A stretch of DNA of 64,000 nt. Origin: Fictibacillus sp. FJAT-27399 (GTDB taxonomy: Bacteria; Bacillota; Bacilli; Bacillales; Fictibacillaceae). Positions 52,583-61,046 of this stretch are shown one piece after another. Positions within the stretch are counted from its first letter, which is position 1; every line of letters starts with the position of its first letter. The notes under the pieces are model-generated. The model ran no database searches and was not told where the DNA came from. It saw only the letters and a program-made list of their open reading frames with translations. The stretch covers positions 384,574 through 448,573 of the forward strand of contig NZ_LMVC01000001.1 in NCBI RefSeq assembly GCF_001510655.1. The letters run 5' to 3'. Made by a program: the position numbers and the translations under genes.

Positions 52583-54577
52583 ATGATTGGCAAGCGTATA
52601 AGCGGCCGCTATAAGTTGCTTGAAGTCATCGGTGATGGCGGAATGGCAATCGTATACCGTGCCAAGGACTTAATCCTTGACCGGGATGTTGCGGTTAAAA
52701 TACTTCGATCAGAGTTTTCAGACGACGAGGAGTTCATCAAACGATTCAGAAGAGAGGCTGAAGCGGCAACGAGTCTCGCCCATCCTCACATCGTAAGCAT
52801 ATTTGATGTGGGAGAGGAAAATAACGTGTACTTCATAGTCATGGAGTATGTAAAAGGGAAAACGTTAAAACAATACATCAGGGACCACGGCCGCCTGTCT
52901 GTTGAAGAATCCATACAGATTATCAGGCAGATTGCCTCAGGAATGGTTGCAGCTCATGAGCATGGGATCATACACAGAGATATCAAGCCCCATAATATCT
53001 TAATTGATGAGCATGGATTGGCAAAAGTAACAGACTTCGGGATCGCTCTCGCCATCACATCTGCAACGATTACCCATACGAACTCAGTGCTTGGATCGGT
53101 CCATTACTTCTCTCCGGAACAGGCGCGAGGGGGAGTGGCCAATGCAAAATCGGACATCTATTCCCTAGGTGTTGTGCTGTTTGAAATGCTGACAGGCAGG
53201 GTTCCGTTTACAGGGGAATCACCGGTATCCGTAGCCCTCAAGCATCTTCAGGAGGAAGTTCCCGAGCCAAGGAAAATCAATCCGGAAATTCCGCAGAGTG
53301 TTGAAAATATTATTCTTAAAGCACTGACAAAAAATCCGGTGTACCGATATGACAGTGCTCTTGAAATGATGGACGACCTGGATACGGCGCTCTCTCCTCA
53401 CCGTCTGCATGAGCAGCGGTGGAGCAATTTTGATGATGCGGCAGATGCTACACGGATCATGCCTCCGGTATCCATGAACAAATCAGTCGAAAAGCCAGCT
53501 TCAAATCTAAAAGAAACCGCTGAACCACCGGCCAAAAAGAAGAAAAAAAGTTGGTGGCTTGTACTGCTGATTTTACTGCTTTTGCTCGCAGGTGCTGGAG
53601 CGGCTGCCTTTGTGGTCATGCCTGGATGGTTTAAAGTGAAAGATGTTTCTGTTCCCAATGTTATCCACAAAGATTACGAATACGGGTTTGAACGGCTCGC
53701 AAAGCTCGGTTTTAACGTCGAGCGGAAAGAGCGCTTCGATGAAGATGTGGAACAGGGGAAAATTATAAAACAGGATCCTGATCCCCATTCTATGGTTAAA
53801 GAAGGCAGCACGGTTACACTTTTTGTTTCTAAAGGCTTTAAGAAAGTGGACATGCTGGATCTTACCGGAATGGGTGAAGATGCTGCACGAGACCTCTTAA
53901 ACGAAAGAGGCTACGATAGCAAGAACATTGAGACCATACCGGTGGAATCAGAGGAAACTCCTGAGGGTGAGGTCGTCTCACAGAGCCCGGATAAAGGGGA
54001 AAAAGTCAATCCGAGCGAAATACAGGTGATTCTTCGTGTCAGTACCGGCCCGCCTTCGATTCAGCTTGAGAACTTGTCAAATTCCTCGAAAGAAGATGTT
54101 GAGAAATACATCTCGCAGGAAGGGCTTAGAGTCAACTTTACAAAAGAGTACTCTGATACCGTAGAAGAAGGAAAGGTCATCTCGCAAAAACCTTCACCTT
54201 ATACGAATGTCAAAAAAGGTTCTACGGTTGATGTCGTTATTTCAAAGGGCAAGAAACCAGAACCGAAGCCAAAACCAAAGCCTGATGATCAGGAAGACAT
54301 CACATTTAATAATAAAATAACGGTTGAAGTTTCAAAGGGTGATGAGAATAAACAATTCCAGGTCAGAATTGTTTACAGCGATGCCAAAGAGGAAAATGCT
54401 GTTTTCGTAGAAGAAGAAATTTCCCAGACGAAAGAGTATATGGTGCCTTTGACCGTCTCGCCGGACCATGATGCTTCCTATACCGTTTATTTAAATGGGA
54501 AAGAGCAGGCATCAAAAACATTTAATTATCAAGATGCGAAGGAAGGTAAATTCAAAGGAGCGAACAATGGACAATAA
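52583..54577 (+). CDS. prkC: PASTA-domain Ser/Thr protein kinase PrkC
   Basis: Membrane kinase that senses muropeptides and controls spore germination, wall and translation factors. It has 664 residues. The kinase domain (about 1-270) has GDGGMAIVYRAKD, HRDIKPHNIL and DFGIAL. A basic juxtamembrane stretch (AKKKKKS) precedes one membrane segment (about 317-340). Outside are three PASTA repeats (about 350-555), a charged Lys-Pro linker, and a C-terminal Ig-like region (about 575-660). The kinase is a little longer than B. subtilis PrkC (648 by recall). The end overlaps rsgA by 11 bases. Confidence 0.97.
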   Translation: MIGKRISGRYKLLEVIGDGGMAIVYRAKDLILDRDVAVKILRSEFSDDEEFIKRFRREAEAATSLAHPHIVSIFDVGEENNVYFIVMEYVKGKTLKQYIRDHGRLSVEESIQIIRQIASGMVAAHEHGIIHRDIKPHNILIDEHGLAKVTDFGIALAITSATITHTNSVLGSVHYFSPEQARGGVANAKSDIYSLGVVLFEMLTGRVPFTGESPVSVALKHLQEEVPEPRKINPEIPQSVENIILKALTKNPVYRYDSALEMMDDLDTALSPHRLHEQRWSNFDDAADATRIMPPVSMNKSVEKPASNLKETAEPPAKKKKKSWWLVLLILLLLLAGAGAAAFVVMPGWFKVKDVSVPNVIHKDYEYGFERLAKLGFNVERKERFDEDVEQGKIIKQDPDPHSMVKEGSTVTLFVSKGFKKVDMLDLTGMGEDAARDLLNERGYDSKNIETIPVESEETPEGEVVSQSPDKGEKVNPSEIQVILRVSTGPPSIQLENLSNSSKEDVEKYISQEGLRVNFTKEYSDTVEEGKVISQKPSPYTNVKKGSTVDVVISKGKKPEPKPKPKPDDQEDITFNNKITVEVSKGDENKQFQVRIVYSDAKEENAVFVEEEISQTKEYMVPLTVSPDHDASYTVYLNGKEQASKTFNYQDAKEGKFKGANNGQ

Positions 54578-55460
54578 GACTGAAGGCAGAATTATTAAAT
54601 CAGTCGCAGGATTCTATTATGTACAATACAATGACAAAGTCTTTCAATGCAGAGGCCGGGGCAATTTCCGTAAAAAGAAAATTACGCCTGTAGTCGGAGA
54701 TTGGGTCGTATTTGAATCCTCCAACCCGACAGACGGATACATTATGGATGTTAAGGAAAGAAAGAACGAGTTAAACCGGCCGCCAATTTCAAATGTTGAC
54801 CAGGCAATTCTCGTTTTCTCTGCCGTCCGGCCGGAATTTTCAAGTTCGCTGCTGGACCGTTTTCTTGTTCATATCGAAGACAATGGCATTCAGCCGGTGA
54901 TCTGCATTACGAAGATGGATTTGATTGAAAGTGCAGAGTATCAGAAGGAAATCGAAAATTACATCGCTGCTTATAAAAAGCTCGGCTATGAGGTCATTCC
55001 AACCTCTGCGATGTCGCTGGCCGGCATGGATGACATCAAACCGATATTTAAAGGAAAAACGAGCGTCTTCGCAGGACAGTCCGGGGTAGGGAAGTCGTCT
55101 CTCTTGAATGCGCTGATGCCAGAACTCATGCTGGAGACGAATGACATATCAGATCATCTTGGACGCGGAAAGCATACAACGAGGCATGTTGAACTCCTTC
55201 CTTTTGAAGAGGGCTTGATCGCAGACACTCCTGGGTTCAGCTCATTGGACTTTGTAGAAATTGAAACCGAAGAGCTCTCCTACAACTTCCCTGAGATGAA
55301 ACAGAGGGTATCACAATGCAAGTTTCGCGGCTGCACTCACAGCTCTGAACCGAAATGCGCAGTAAAAAAAGCAGTGGAAGAGGGAGAGATCCCATCGTTC
55401 CGCTATGAGCATTATCTTGAATTTTTGCAGGAAATCAAGGATCAAAAACGGAGGTACTAG
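54567..55460 (+). CDS. rsgA: Ribosome small-subunit GTPase RsgA (CpgA/YloQ)
   Basis: Circularly permuted GTPase that assists 30S subunit maturation; in B. subtilis it is a substrate of PrkC and also clears 4-phosphoerythronate, linking it to the pentose enzymes next door. The start is the ATG at 54567 with AAAGGAG upstream; an earlier frame from 54495 runs inside prkC. It has 297 residues: OB-fold, permuted G domain with NxxD-type ITKMDL before the P-loop [12 protein letters not shown] (about 169-180), DTPGFSS, and a C-terminal zinc knuckle with CKFRGCTH...KCAV. Confidence 0.97.
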   Translation: MDNKTEGRIIKSVAGFYYVQYNDKVFQCRGRGNFRKKKITPVVGDWVVFESSNPTDGYIMDVKERKNELNRPPISNVDQAILVFSAVRPEFSSSLLDRFLVHIEDNGIQPVICITKMDLIESAEYQKEIENYIAAYKKLGYEVIPTSAMSLAGMDDIKPIFKGKTSVFAGQSGVGKSSLLNALMPELMLETNDISDHLGRGKHTTRHVELLPFEEGLIADTPGFSSLDFVEIETEELSYNFPEMKQRVSQCKFRGCTHSSEPKCAVKKAVEEGEIPSFRYEHYLEFLQEIKDQKRRY

Positions 55461-55461
55461 C

Positions 55462-56109
55462 ATGGTAAAAGTTGCGCCTTCCATTCTTTCCGCAGACTTT
55501 TCAAAGCTCGGTGAAGAAATTAAGGCAGTGGAAGAAAACGGTGCTGATTATATCCATATCGATGTGATGGATGGGCATTTTGTGCCGAATATTACGATGG
55601 GACCTTTAGTCGTTAAAGCCATCAGGCCGCTCACTGAACTGACATTTGATGTCCATTTAATGATTGAAAACCCTGACCGGTATATCCCGGAGTTTGCAAA
55701 AGCAGGTGCTGATATCATTACTGTTCATGTTGAAGCATGTCCGCACCTTCATCGGACCATTCAATTAATTAAAGAGCAGGGAAAAAAGGCAGGGGTCGTA
55801 TTAAATCCTGCTACTCCTGTTGAAACCATTCAGCATATTTTGGCTGATATAGACCTTGTACTCATCATGTCTGTAAATCCAGGCTTTGGTGGACAATCCT
55901 TCATCCACGCTGTGCTTCCAAAGATTGAAGTATTATCTGCGAGGATCAAGGAGCAAGGCTTGAACGTTGAAATTGAGGTAGACGGCGGCGTGAACGCAGA
56001 GACTGCCCGTCTTTGTGAGAAAGCTGGAGCTACCGTACTTGTAGCGGGATCAGCCATTTATGGGCAAAAAGACATAAAGGGTGCAATCCGTACCATTCGT
56101 GGTGTATAA
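55462..56109 (+). CDS. rpe: Ribulose-phosphate 3-epimerase
   Basis: Interconverts ribulose 5-phosphate and xylulose 5-phosphate in the pentose phosphate pathway. The start is the ATG at 55462 with CGGAGGT upstream, giving 215 residues; a longer frame from 55405 runs inside rsgA. The TIM-barrel active-site motifs are [12 protein letters not shown] (about residues 33-44), [21 protein letters not shown] and VDGGV. It is one base after rsgA. Confidence 0.97.
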   Translation: MVKVAPSILSADFSKLGEEIKAVEENGADYIHIDVMDGHFVPNITMGPLVVKAIRPLTELTFDVHLMIENPDRYIPEFAKAGADIITVHVEACPHLHRTIQLIKEQGKKAGVVLNPATPVETIQHILADIDLVLIMSVNPGFGGQSFIHAVLPKIEVLSARIKEQGLNVEIEVDGGVNAETARLCEKAGATVLVAGSAIYGQKDIKGAIRTIRGV

Positions 56110-56137
56110 TATATTAGAGAATAATTGAAAAGAGTAA

Positions 56138-56283
56138 CCACAGGGGGAGTCCCATACAGGGGCTGAGAGGGGAGTACACTCCCGACCCTTTGAACCTGAA
56201 GCAGGATCATGCCTGCGTAGGAATGTGGAGTCGCTGTTGTTAACGCTAAGCAACCGTCATTCACATGCCGGTTGCTTTTTTCT
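56138..56283 (+). promoter_or_regulatory. TPP riboswitch with terminator, controlling thiT-thiN
   Basis: The thi-box aptamer spans 56138-56228. The closing stem CCACA (56138-56142) pairs with TGTGG (56224-56228); CTGAGA is at 56163-56168, with the conserved ACCCTTTGAACCTGA (56185-56199) and GCCTGCGTAGGAA. The expression platform is a terminator, AAGCAACCG (56248-56256) with CGGTTGCTT (56269-56277) and a long T run. Bound TPP should cause early termination. A TATAAT overlapping the rpe stop (56105-56110) may be the -10 for this leader, but no good -35 is seen. Confidence 0.96.
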
Positions 56284-56312
56284 TTTCTTAATGAGTTTAG
56301 GAGGAGATTGAT

Positions 56313-56885
56313 TTGAGTAAAAAAATTATGTTTTTGACTGAAGTGGCGATGATGTCAGCGTTGGCTATCATACTTAGTTTTGTTCAATTTAAAGGGCTTT
56401 GGGCAAATGGAGGCTCAGTTTCATTGGAGATGCTGCCAATCTTTTTAATGGCATTCCGCAGAGGGGTCCCTGGCGGAGTATTAACTGGTCTGATTGTCGG
56501 GATGGTTAAAATCCTGGTTGATGGAACTGCAGGATACAATCCCGCTGGTTTGATCCTGGATTACCCTCTCGCGTTCCTATTGGCTGGATTTGCCGGGGTA
56601 TTTAAAGTCAGTTCGGCAAGCCAATCTAAAAGGAGGATCTCAGCGATTGTGGCAGGCATCGCCTTCGGAAGCCTGCTCCGTTTGGCCTCCCATGTTGTAT
56701 CAGGAGTCATATTCTTTGCATCATACGCCCCAAAAGGCATGAACCCTGTCCTGTACTCCATTGTGTATAATGCTTCATACATGATCCCGGTTGCTTTGAT
56801 CACTGCAGCTGCTTTTATTTTCTTGACAAAAACAGCACCGCGGCTGCTGCACAGGACCGATCCAAGAGTTGTTAACGCGGCATGA
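56313..56885 (+). CDS. thiT: Thiamine transporter substrate-binding subunit ThiT (ECF S-component)
   Basis: Integral membrane S-component of an energy-coupling factor transporter that binds thiamine and uses shared EcfA/EcfT modules encoded elsewhere. It has 190 residues with six hydrophobic segments. The family region GLWANGGSVSLEMLPIFLMAFRRG, read in parts (about residues 27-50), and GYNPAGLILDYPLAF are clear. The start is a TTG at 56313 after AGGAGGAG. The riboswitch upstream confirms the thiamine role. In B. subtilis the thiT homologue (yuaJ) is at a different locus. Confidence 0.94.
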   Translation: MSKKIMFLTEVAMMSALAIILSFVQFKGLWANGGSVSLEMLPIFLMAFRRGVPGGVLTGLIVGMVKILVDGTAGYNPAGLILDYPLAFLLAGFAGVFKVSSASQSKRRISAIVAGIAFGSLLRLASHVVSGVIFFASYAPKGMNPVLYSIVYNASYMIPVALITAAAFIFLTKTAPRLLHRTDPRVVNAA

Positions 56886-57523
56886 AAATTATCATTTTAG
56901 CAGGAGGTCCGGAAGAAAGGCAGCCGGACCTCTCTTTATTTGCCGGCGAAAAGGCAGTCTGGGCGGGTGTTGACCGCGGTGTATTCTACTTGTTGAAAAA
57001 AGGAATCATACCTGGCTGTGTATTTGGAGATTTCGATTCTGTGAACAGAAGTGAGCGTGAATGGATGGCTTCATTTAACCTTCCTTCATTTGAGTATGAC
57101 AGTGAAAAGGATAAAACCGATCTAGAGCTGGCCCTTGATTGGGCACTGGAGCAAAAACCGGAACAGATCCTGCTCATGGGTGTTACGGGCGGGCGCCTGG
57201 ATCATGAATTGGCCAATATCCAATTGCTCCTTCATGGACTCGAATCTGGAATTAACATTGAAATATGGGACAGGCAGAATAAGATTGCCTTATCAGCACC
57301 AGGACCGCATATCATACAACAAGAGCCGGAGTTCTCTTATGTCTCATTCCTTCCATTTAACGGACCTGTTACCGGCCTGACTCTAAAAGGGTTCAAATAT
57401 CCGCTTCAGGATCAATACTTGCCGATGGGTTCTACTCTCTGCATTTCCAATGAGCTTGTAAATAAAAGTGGTACTTATTCATTCTCGGGCGGCATATTAA
57501 TGTTGGTAAAGAGCCATGATTAA
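56882..57523 (+). CDS. thiN: Thiamine pyrophosphokinase ThiN
   Basis: Converts thiamine to TPP with ATP. It has 213 residues. The N-terminal nucleotide-binding half has FGDFDSVNRSE (about residues 47-57) and the KDKTDLELALDWAL motif with the DKTD metal site; GVTGGRLDHELANI is at about 98-111. The start overlaps thiT by 4 bases (ATGA), so thiamine import and its conversion to TPP share one TPP-sensing switch. Confidence 0.96.
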   Translation: MKIIILAGGPEERQPDLSLFAGEKAVWAGVDRGVFYLLKKGIIPGCVFGDFDSVNRSEREWMASFNLPSFEYDSEKDKTDLELALDWALEQKPEQILLMGVTGGRLDHELANIQLLLHGLESGINIEIWDRQNKIALSAPGPHIIQQEPEFSYVSFLPFNGPVTGLTLKGFKYPLQDQYLPMGSTLCISNELVNKSGTYSFSGGILMLVKSHD

Positions 57524-57620
57524 TATTTTATGCGTCGGGCCGCATGGTACTATTTTTATAAAAGCGAATATATTTATTAGGGAATGTCTTATTTTTCAAA
57601 GGGCCTGGAGGAGGGGTATG

Positions 57621-57701
57621 ATGAAATTTTACACCATTAAACTGCCTAGGTTTTTAGGGGGATTTGTACGTGCGGTTTTAGGTTCATTTAAAAAAGGATA
57701 A
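57621..57701 (+). CDS. spoVM: Stage V sporulation protein SpoVM (26-residue coat anchor)
   Basis: Very small amphipathic protein that recognises the curvature of the forespore membrane and anchors SpoIVA for coat assembly. The 26-residue product MKFYTIKLPRFLGGFVRAVL...FKKG differs from B. subtilis SpoVM at only a few sites, and keeps the helix-breaking Pro9. GGAGGAGGGG (57607-57616) precedes two adjacent ATGs (57618 and 57621); the second matches the known N-terminus. A weak sigma-E-like -35 (GCATATT, 57492-57498) lies in the end of thiN with only a poor -10, so the promoter is not assigned. Confidence 0.95.
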   Translation: MKFYTIKLPRFLGGFVRAVLGSFKKG

Positions 57702-57711
57702 TCACTTCCAT

Positions 57712-57754
57712 CCAAAAGAAAAAAGCACCCTTGATGGGTGCTTTTTTCTTTTGG
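57712..57754. terminator. Bidirectional terminator between spoVM and rpmB
   Basis: A 19-bp perfect stem: CCAAAAGAAAAAAGCACCC (57712-57730) and its complement (57736-57754), with a 5-base loop. The GC core GCACCC/GGGTGC is followed by T runs on both strands, so it can stop transcription from either side. Confidence 0.93.
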
Positions 57755-57759
57755 AAATT

Positions 57760-57783
57760 AAAAAACAACGGGGATGCCGTTGT
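57760..57783 (-). terminator. Intrinsic terminator of rpmB (reverse strand)
   Basis: Read on the reverse strand, ACAACGG (57783-57777) pairs with CCGTTGT (57771-57765) around a 5-base loop and is followed by U residues (57764-57760). It starts 11 bases after the rpmB stop; the bidirectional hairpin follows as a second stop. Confidence 0.85.
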
Positions 57784-57794
57784 CTTAAGAGCGA

Positions 57795-57983
57795 TTAAAC
57801 GCGTTCAATTTTTCCAGATTTAAGGGCACGTGCAGAAACATAAACACGTTTAGGCTTCCCGTCAACCAAGATGCGGACTTTTTGAACGTTTACTCCCCAG
57901 CTCTTTTTAGATTTGTTCAATGCGTGGGAACGCTTGTTTCCTGTTTTAGGTCCTTTACCAGTAACGTAACATTTGCGTGACAT
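57795..57983 (-). CDS. rpmB: Ribosomal protein bL28
   Basis: Large-subunit protein L28, 62 residues, beginning [20 protein letters not shown]. The ATG at 57983 has a perfect AAAGGAGGT upstream on the reverse strand; a longer frame from 58019 is not used. Only two cysteine-type zinc residues would be expected in zinc-binding forms (CxxC), and just one Cys is present, so this is the zinc-independent form, by inference. Reverse orientation between spoVM and yloU is as in B. subtilis. Confidence 0.97.
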   Translation of the reverse strand: MSRKCYVTGKGPKTGNKRSHALNKSKKSWGVNVQKVRILVDGKPKRVYVSARALKSGKIERV

Positions 57984-58045
57984 AATTGTACCTCCTTTAT
58001 AACAGTAAAACTGTATCATATCAGTCGTATGTTAAATACTAACCT

Positions 58046-58074
58046 ATAGTAGCATGACCACTAAAGAAAAGCAA
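58046..58074 (-). promoter_or_regulatory. Candidate sigma-A promoter of rpmB (reverse strand)
   Basis: On the reverse strand, TTGCTT (58074-58069) and TACTAT (58051-58046) are 17 bp apart, and TG lies one base before the -10. It is 63 bases upstream of rpmB. Confidence 0.6.
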
Positions 58075-58106
58075 CAAATGATTTTTCGCATTTCAAGTAA
58101 AAAGGC

Positions 58107-58169
58107 TTGACACGGCTTTGTGACTATTGTCAAATGGAGTTGTCCTTTCATAAAACTTAATTTTATAGT
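58107..58169 (+). promoter_or_regulatory. Tandem candidate promoters upstream of yloU
   Basis: Promoter one is TTGACA (58107-58112), 17 bp, TCAAAT (58130-58135). Promoter two is TTGTCC (58140-58145), 18 bp, TATAGT (58164-58169). TTGACA at the first -35 is mirrored by TGTCAA (58128-58133) over its -10, an inverted repeat that could be an operator or chance. The 231-base gap with rpmB is divergent and otherwise empty. Confidence 0.5.
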
Positions 58170-58214
58170 AAAATGAGGTTTAGCCATAATTGATTGATTA
58201 AAGGAGGATTCATC

Positions 58215-58577
58215 ATGTCCATCGAAATGAAGAATAAATACGGCCAGATTGACATTTCTACGGAAGTGATCGCTACTATTGCTGGCGGCGCTGCTATTGA
58301 TTGCTACGGAATTGTAGGCATGGCTTCCAGGAAGCAGTTAAAGGATGGTATTACCGAACTTTTAGGACGTGACAACTTCTCCCGGGGGATTGTGGTTCGG
58401 CAGGAAGAAGATGAAGTACATATTGACATGTATATTATTGTAAGCTACGGAACAAAGATTTCTGAAGTAGCCCATAATGTACAGACAAAAGTGAAATATA
58501 CCCTCGATCAAATGCTGGGTCTCTCAGTAGATTCTGTTAACATTTTTGTTCAGGGTGTAAGGGTGACAACCCCTTAG
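58215..58577 (+). CDS. yloU: Asp23/Gls24 family envelope stress protein YloU
   Basis: Asp23-domain (DUF322) protein of 120 residues, equal in length to B. subtilis YloU. The function is not defined; the family is tied to alkaline and envelope stress and is coupled to FakA-type genes. The core GQIDISTEVIATIAGGAA, CYGIVGMASRKQLKDG and VSYGTKISEVAHNVQ are well conserved. The ATG at 58215 has AAAGGAGG upstream; an in-frame ATG at 58194 lacks a site. fakA follows after 15 bases. Confidence 0.93.
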   Translation: MSIEMKNKYGQIDISTEVIATIAGGAAIDCYGIVGMASRKQLKDGITELLGRDNFSRGIVVRQEEDEVHIDMYIIVSYGTKISEVAHNVQTKVKYTLDQMLGLSVDSVNIFVQGVRVTTP

Positions 58578-58592
58578 TTAGGAGGAAAGTTC

Positions 58593-60269
58593 GTGTCTTT
58601 AACAGTTTTAGACGGTAAAAAGTTTGCGGCCATGGTTGCATTGGGAGCCGCAAACTTATCAAAAAACGCAGCAATGGTAGATGCCCTTAATGTTTTTCCT
58701 GTGCCAGATGGGGATACAGGAACCAACATGAACCTTACTATTACTTCTGGTGCAAAAGAAGTTCAAAACAACATAATTCCCGATATCAGTAAAGTCGCGA
58801 GCTCTTTTTCCCGAGGCTTGCTCATGGGGGCAAGAGGCAACTCCGGGGTTATATTATCCCAGCTTTTCCGTGGTTTTTCAAAATCAATCGAAGGAAAAGA
58901 AACCATTACTTCGGCTGACTTTGCAAGAGCATTTGAGAACGGAGTAGAAACAGCCTATAAGGCTGTGATGAAGCCAATCGAGGGAACCATTCTTACGGTG
59001 GCTAAAGATGCGGCAAAACGTGCCGTTAAGGCGGCCAAAAAAAGTGATGATATCCTTTTCGTCATGTACGAAGTTGTAACGGAAGCCAAAGCTTCCCTAG
59101 ACAGAACACCTGACTTGCTTCCGGTATTGAAAGAAGTAGGCGTTGTTGATTCAGGCGGACAAGGCCTTCTGACGGTTTATGAAGGCTTTCTTTCCGCGCT
59201 GGAAGGAAAGGACCTTCCTGAGATTTCTCCGCAATCGCCTTCTATGAAGGAAATGGTTAATGCCGAGCACCATAAAGCACAGCTTCATATGAAAACCGAA
59301 GACATCCATTTCGGATACTGTACAGAGTTTATGGTGAAATTCGAACCTGAGAAATTAAAGAAGGCGCCTTTCAGTGAGGAAGCATTCCGCAATGAATTAA
59401 ACGAGCATGGCGATTCTTTGCTTGTTGTTGCCGATGATGATCTTGTAAAGGTTCATATTCATACGGAACAGCCGGGCAACATGCTTACCCTTGCTCAGAA
59501 ACATGGTAGTCTGATCAACATTAAAATTGAAAACATGCGTGAGCAGCATACTGCGATTTTGGAATCTGAGACGCATGTGCCCGTTAAGATGCCTGAAGCT
59601 AAACAAGAGAAAAAAGCATATGGCATCGTTACCGTAGCGATGGGGAGCGGCATTAAAGAATTGTTCACTTCACTCGGTGCCGGTTACGTTATTGAAGGCG
59701 GACAAACGATGAACCCTAGTACCGAAGATATCGTCAAAGCCATTGAAGAAGTGAATGCTGAAAAAGTAATCGTTCTTCCGAACAACGGAAACATTGTTAT
59801 GGCTGCAGAGCAGGCAGCATCCATCGTCGACCAGGATGTAATCGTCGTCCGCTCTAAAAACGTTCCTCAGGGAATGGCGGCTCTGCTTGTGTTTAACCCT
59901 TCAGCCGAATTGGATGAAAATCAAAAGAAGATGACAGACGCGCTTTCAAGCGTAAAATCCGGACAGCTTACATTTGCTGTAAGAGATACTTCCATTGATG
60001 GCGTCGAGATTTCAAAAGGCGATTTCATGGGGATCTTGAACGGCAAGATTGTAGCTTCCATGCCGGATAAAGATGAAGCGGTTCAGGAGCTTGTAAAGGA
60101 AATGATTGATGAGGATTCTGAAATCATCACCCTGATTTCCGGCGAAGATGCATCGGATGAAGATACGGAACGTTTAGTTCAGTTTATCGAGGAATCTTTC
60201 CCTTCTGTAGAAGTGGAAGTCCATGAAGGCAGCCAGCCGCTTTATCCTTTTATTATCTCAGTTGAGTAG
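58593..60269 (+). CDS. fakA: Fatty acid kinase catalytic subunit FakA (YloV; DhaL domain)
   Basis: Phosphorylates exogenous fatty acids held by FakB (DegV) proteins, so they can enter phospholipid synthesis. It has 558 residues. The N-terminal DhaL ATP-binding domain contains NVFPVPDGDTGTNMNLT (about residues 28-44) with Mg-binding aspartates, and GARGNSGVILSQLFRG; the middle domain and a DegV-like C-terminal domain follow. The start is a GTG at 58593 with AGGAGGAAA upstream. No fakB is in the window. A terminator follows. Confidence 0.94.
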   Translation: MSLTVLDGKKFAAMVALGAANLSKNAAMVDALNVFPVPDGDTGTNMNLTITSGAKEVQNNIIPDISKVASSFSRGLLMGARGNSGVILSQLFRGFSKSIEGKETITSADFARAFENGVETAYKAVMKPIEGTILTVAKDAAKRAVKAAKKSDDILFVMYEVVTEAKASLDRTPDLLPVLKEVGVVDSGGQGLLTVYEGFLSALEGKDLPEISPQSPSMKEMVNAEHHKAQLHMKTEDIHFGYCTEFMVKFEPEKLKKAPFSEEAFRNELNEHGDSLLVVADDDLVKVHIHTEQPGNMLTLAQKHGSLINIKIENMREQHTAILESETHVPVKMPEAKQEKKAYGIVTVAMGSGIKELFTSLGAGYVIEGGQTMNPSTEDIVKAIEEVNAEKVIVLPNNGNIVMAAEQAASIVDQDVIVVRSKNVPQGMAALLVFNPSAELDENQKKMTDALSSVKSGQLTFAVRDTSIDGVEISKGDFMGILNGKIVASMPDKDEAVQELVKEMIDEDSEIITLISGEDASDEDTERLVQFIEESFPSVEVEVHEGSQPLYPFIISVE

Positions 60270-60274
60270 GTAAA

Positions 60275-60328
60275 ATGTTCTCTCCATTATTGTTGAGTTA
60301 TGATACAGTAATGGAGGGAATATTTTTT
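60275..60328 (+). terminator. Intrinsic terminator after fakA
   Basis: An 18-bp stem (60275-60292 with 60306-60323), including a few G-U pairs, with the core CTCCATTA/TAATGGAG and a 13-base loop, is followed by a T run. It separates yloU-fakA from the serine dehydratase genes, which start 34 bases later. Confidence 0.85.
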
Positions 60329-60362
60329 ATGTCAGCTATATATTTTTATCGGAGGGACATGA

Positions 60363-61025
60363 ATGAAATACAAAAGTGTTTTTGATATAATCGGGCCGGT
60401 CATGATTGGGCCTTCAAGCTCCCATACAGCAGGAGCTGCACGAATCGGGAGGGTCGCCCGCCACCTGTTTGGCAGGAAGCCAGAATATGCCCATATTTCT
60501 TTTTATGGTTCGTTTGCAAAAACGTACCGCGGACACGGGACTGATGTGGCGATCGTTGGCGGAATCCTTGATTTTGATACTTTTGATACTAGGATTGTGG
60601 ATGCGCTTTCATTGGCAGAAGAGCAAGGTATTGATATAAAGATGACCGAGGAAGATGCACTGACCGATCATCCCAATACCGCAAAGATCATTCTTGGTGA
60701 CCAGAATGGAAAAATTGAACTGGTTGGGATTTCGATCGGCGGAGGGAAAATAGAGATAGTTGAGCTTAACGGTTTTGAATTGAAGCTGAGCGGAAACCAT
60801 CCTGCAATGCTGATTGTTCATAACGACAGATACGGAGCCATCGCAGGAGTTGCAAATATTCTCGCCAAGCATCAGATCAATATTGGCCACATGCGAGTTT
60901 CACGGAAAGAAAAAGGACAAGAAGCTCTCATGATCATTGAAGTAGACCAAAATATAGACCCGGTACTCATCGAGGAGATTGAATCGCTGCCAATTGTACA
61001 GCAAGTGGTAAAAATTAATGAGTAA
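60363..61025 (+). CDS. sdaAB: L-serine dehydratase, beta subunit
   Basis: One half of the iron-sulfur L-serine dehydratase that turns serine into pyruvate and ammonia. It has 220 residues. The N-terminal domain has IGPVMIGPSSSHTAGAARIG (about residues 10-29), and the C-terminal ACT domain (LIVHNDRYGAIAGVANIL, about 147-220) is probably regulatory. The ATG has GGAGGGACATGA just upstream. sdaAA follows after 21 bases. Confidence 0.96.
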   Translation: MKYKSVFDIIGPVMIGPSSSHTAGAARIGRVARHLFGRKPEYAHISFYGSFAKTYRGHGTDVAIVGGILDFDTFDTRIVDALSLAEEQGIDIKMTEEDALTDHPNTAKIILGDQNGKIELVGISIGGGKIEIVELNGFELKLSGNHPAMLIVHNDRYGAIAGVANILAKHQINIGHMRVSRKEKGQEALMIIEVDQNIDPVLIEEIESLPIVQQVVKINE

Positions 61026-61046
61026 CCTTGAAAGGGAGAAGTAAGT

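Noticed and set aside
57516-57617. A 61-codon frame ending as SpoVM, which could look like a longer novel protein
   Set aside because: Its first part overlaps the end of thiN and a non-coding gap; the strong ribosome site at 57607-57616 and the 26-residue family length fix the start at 57621.
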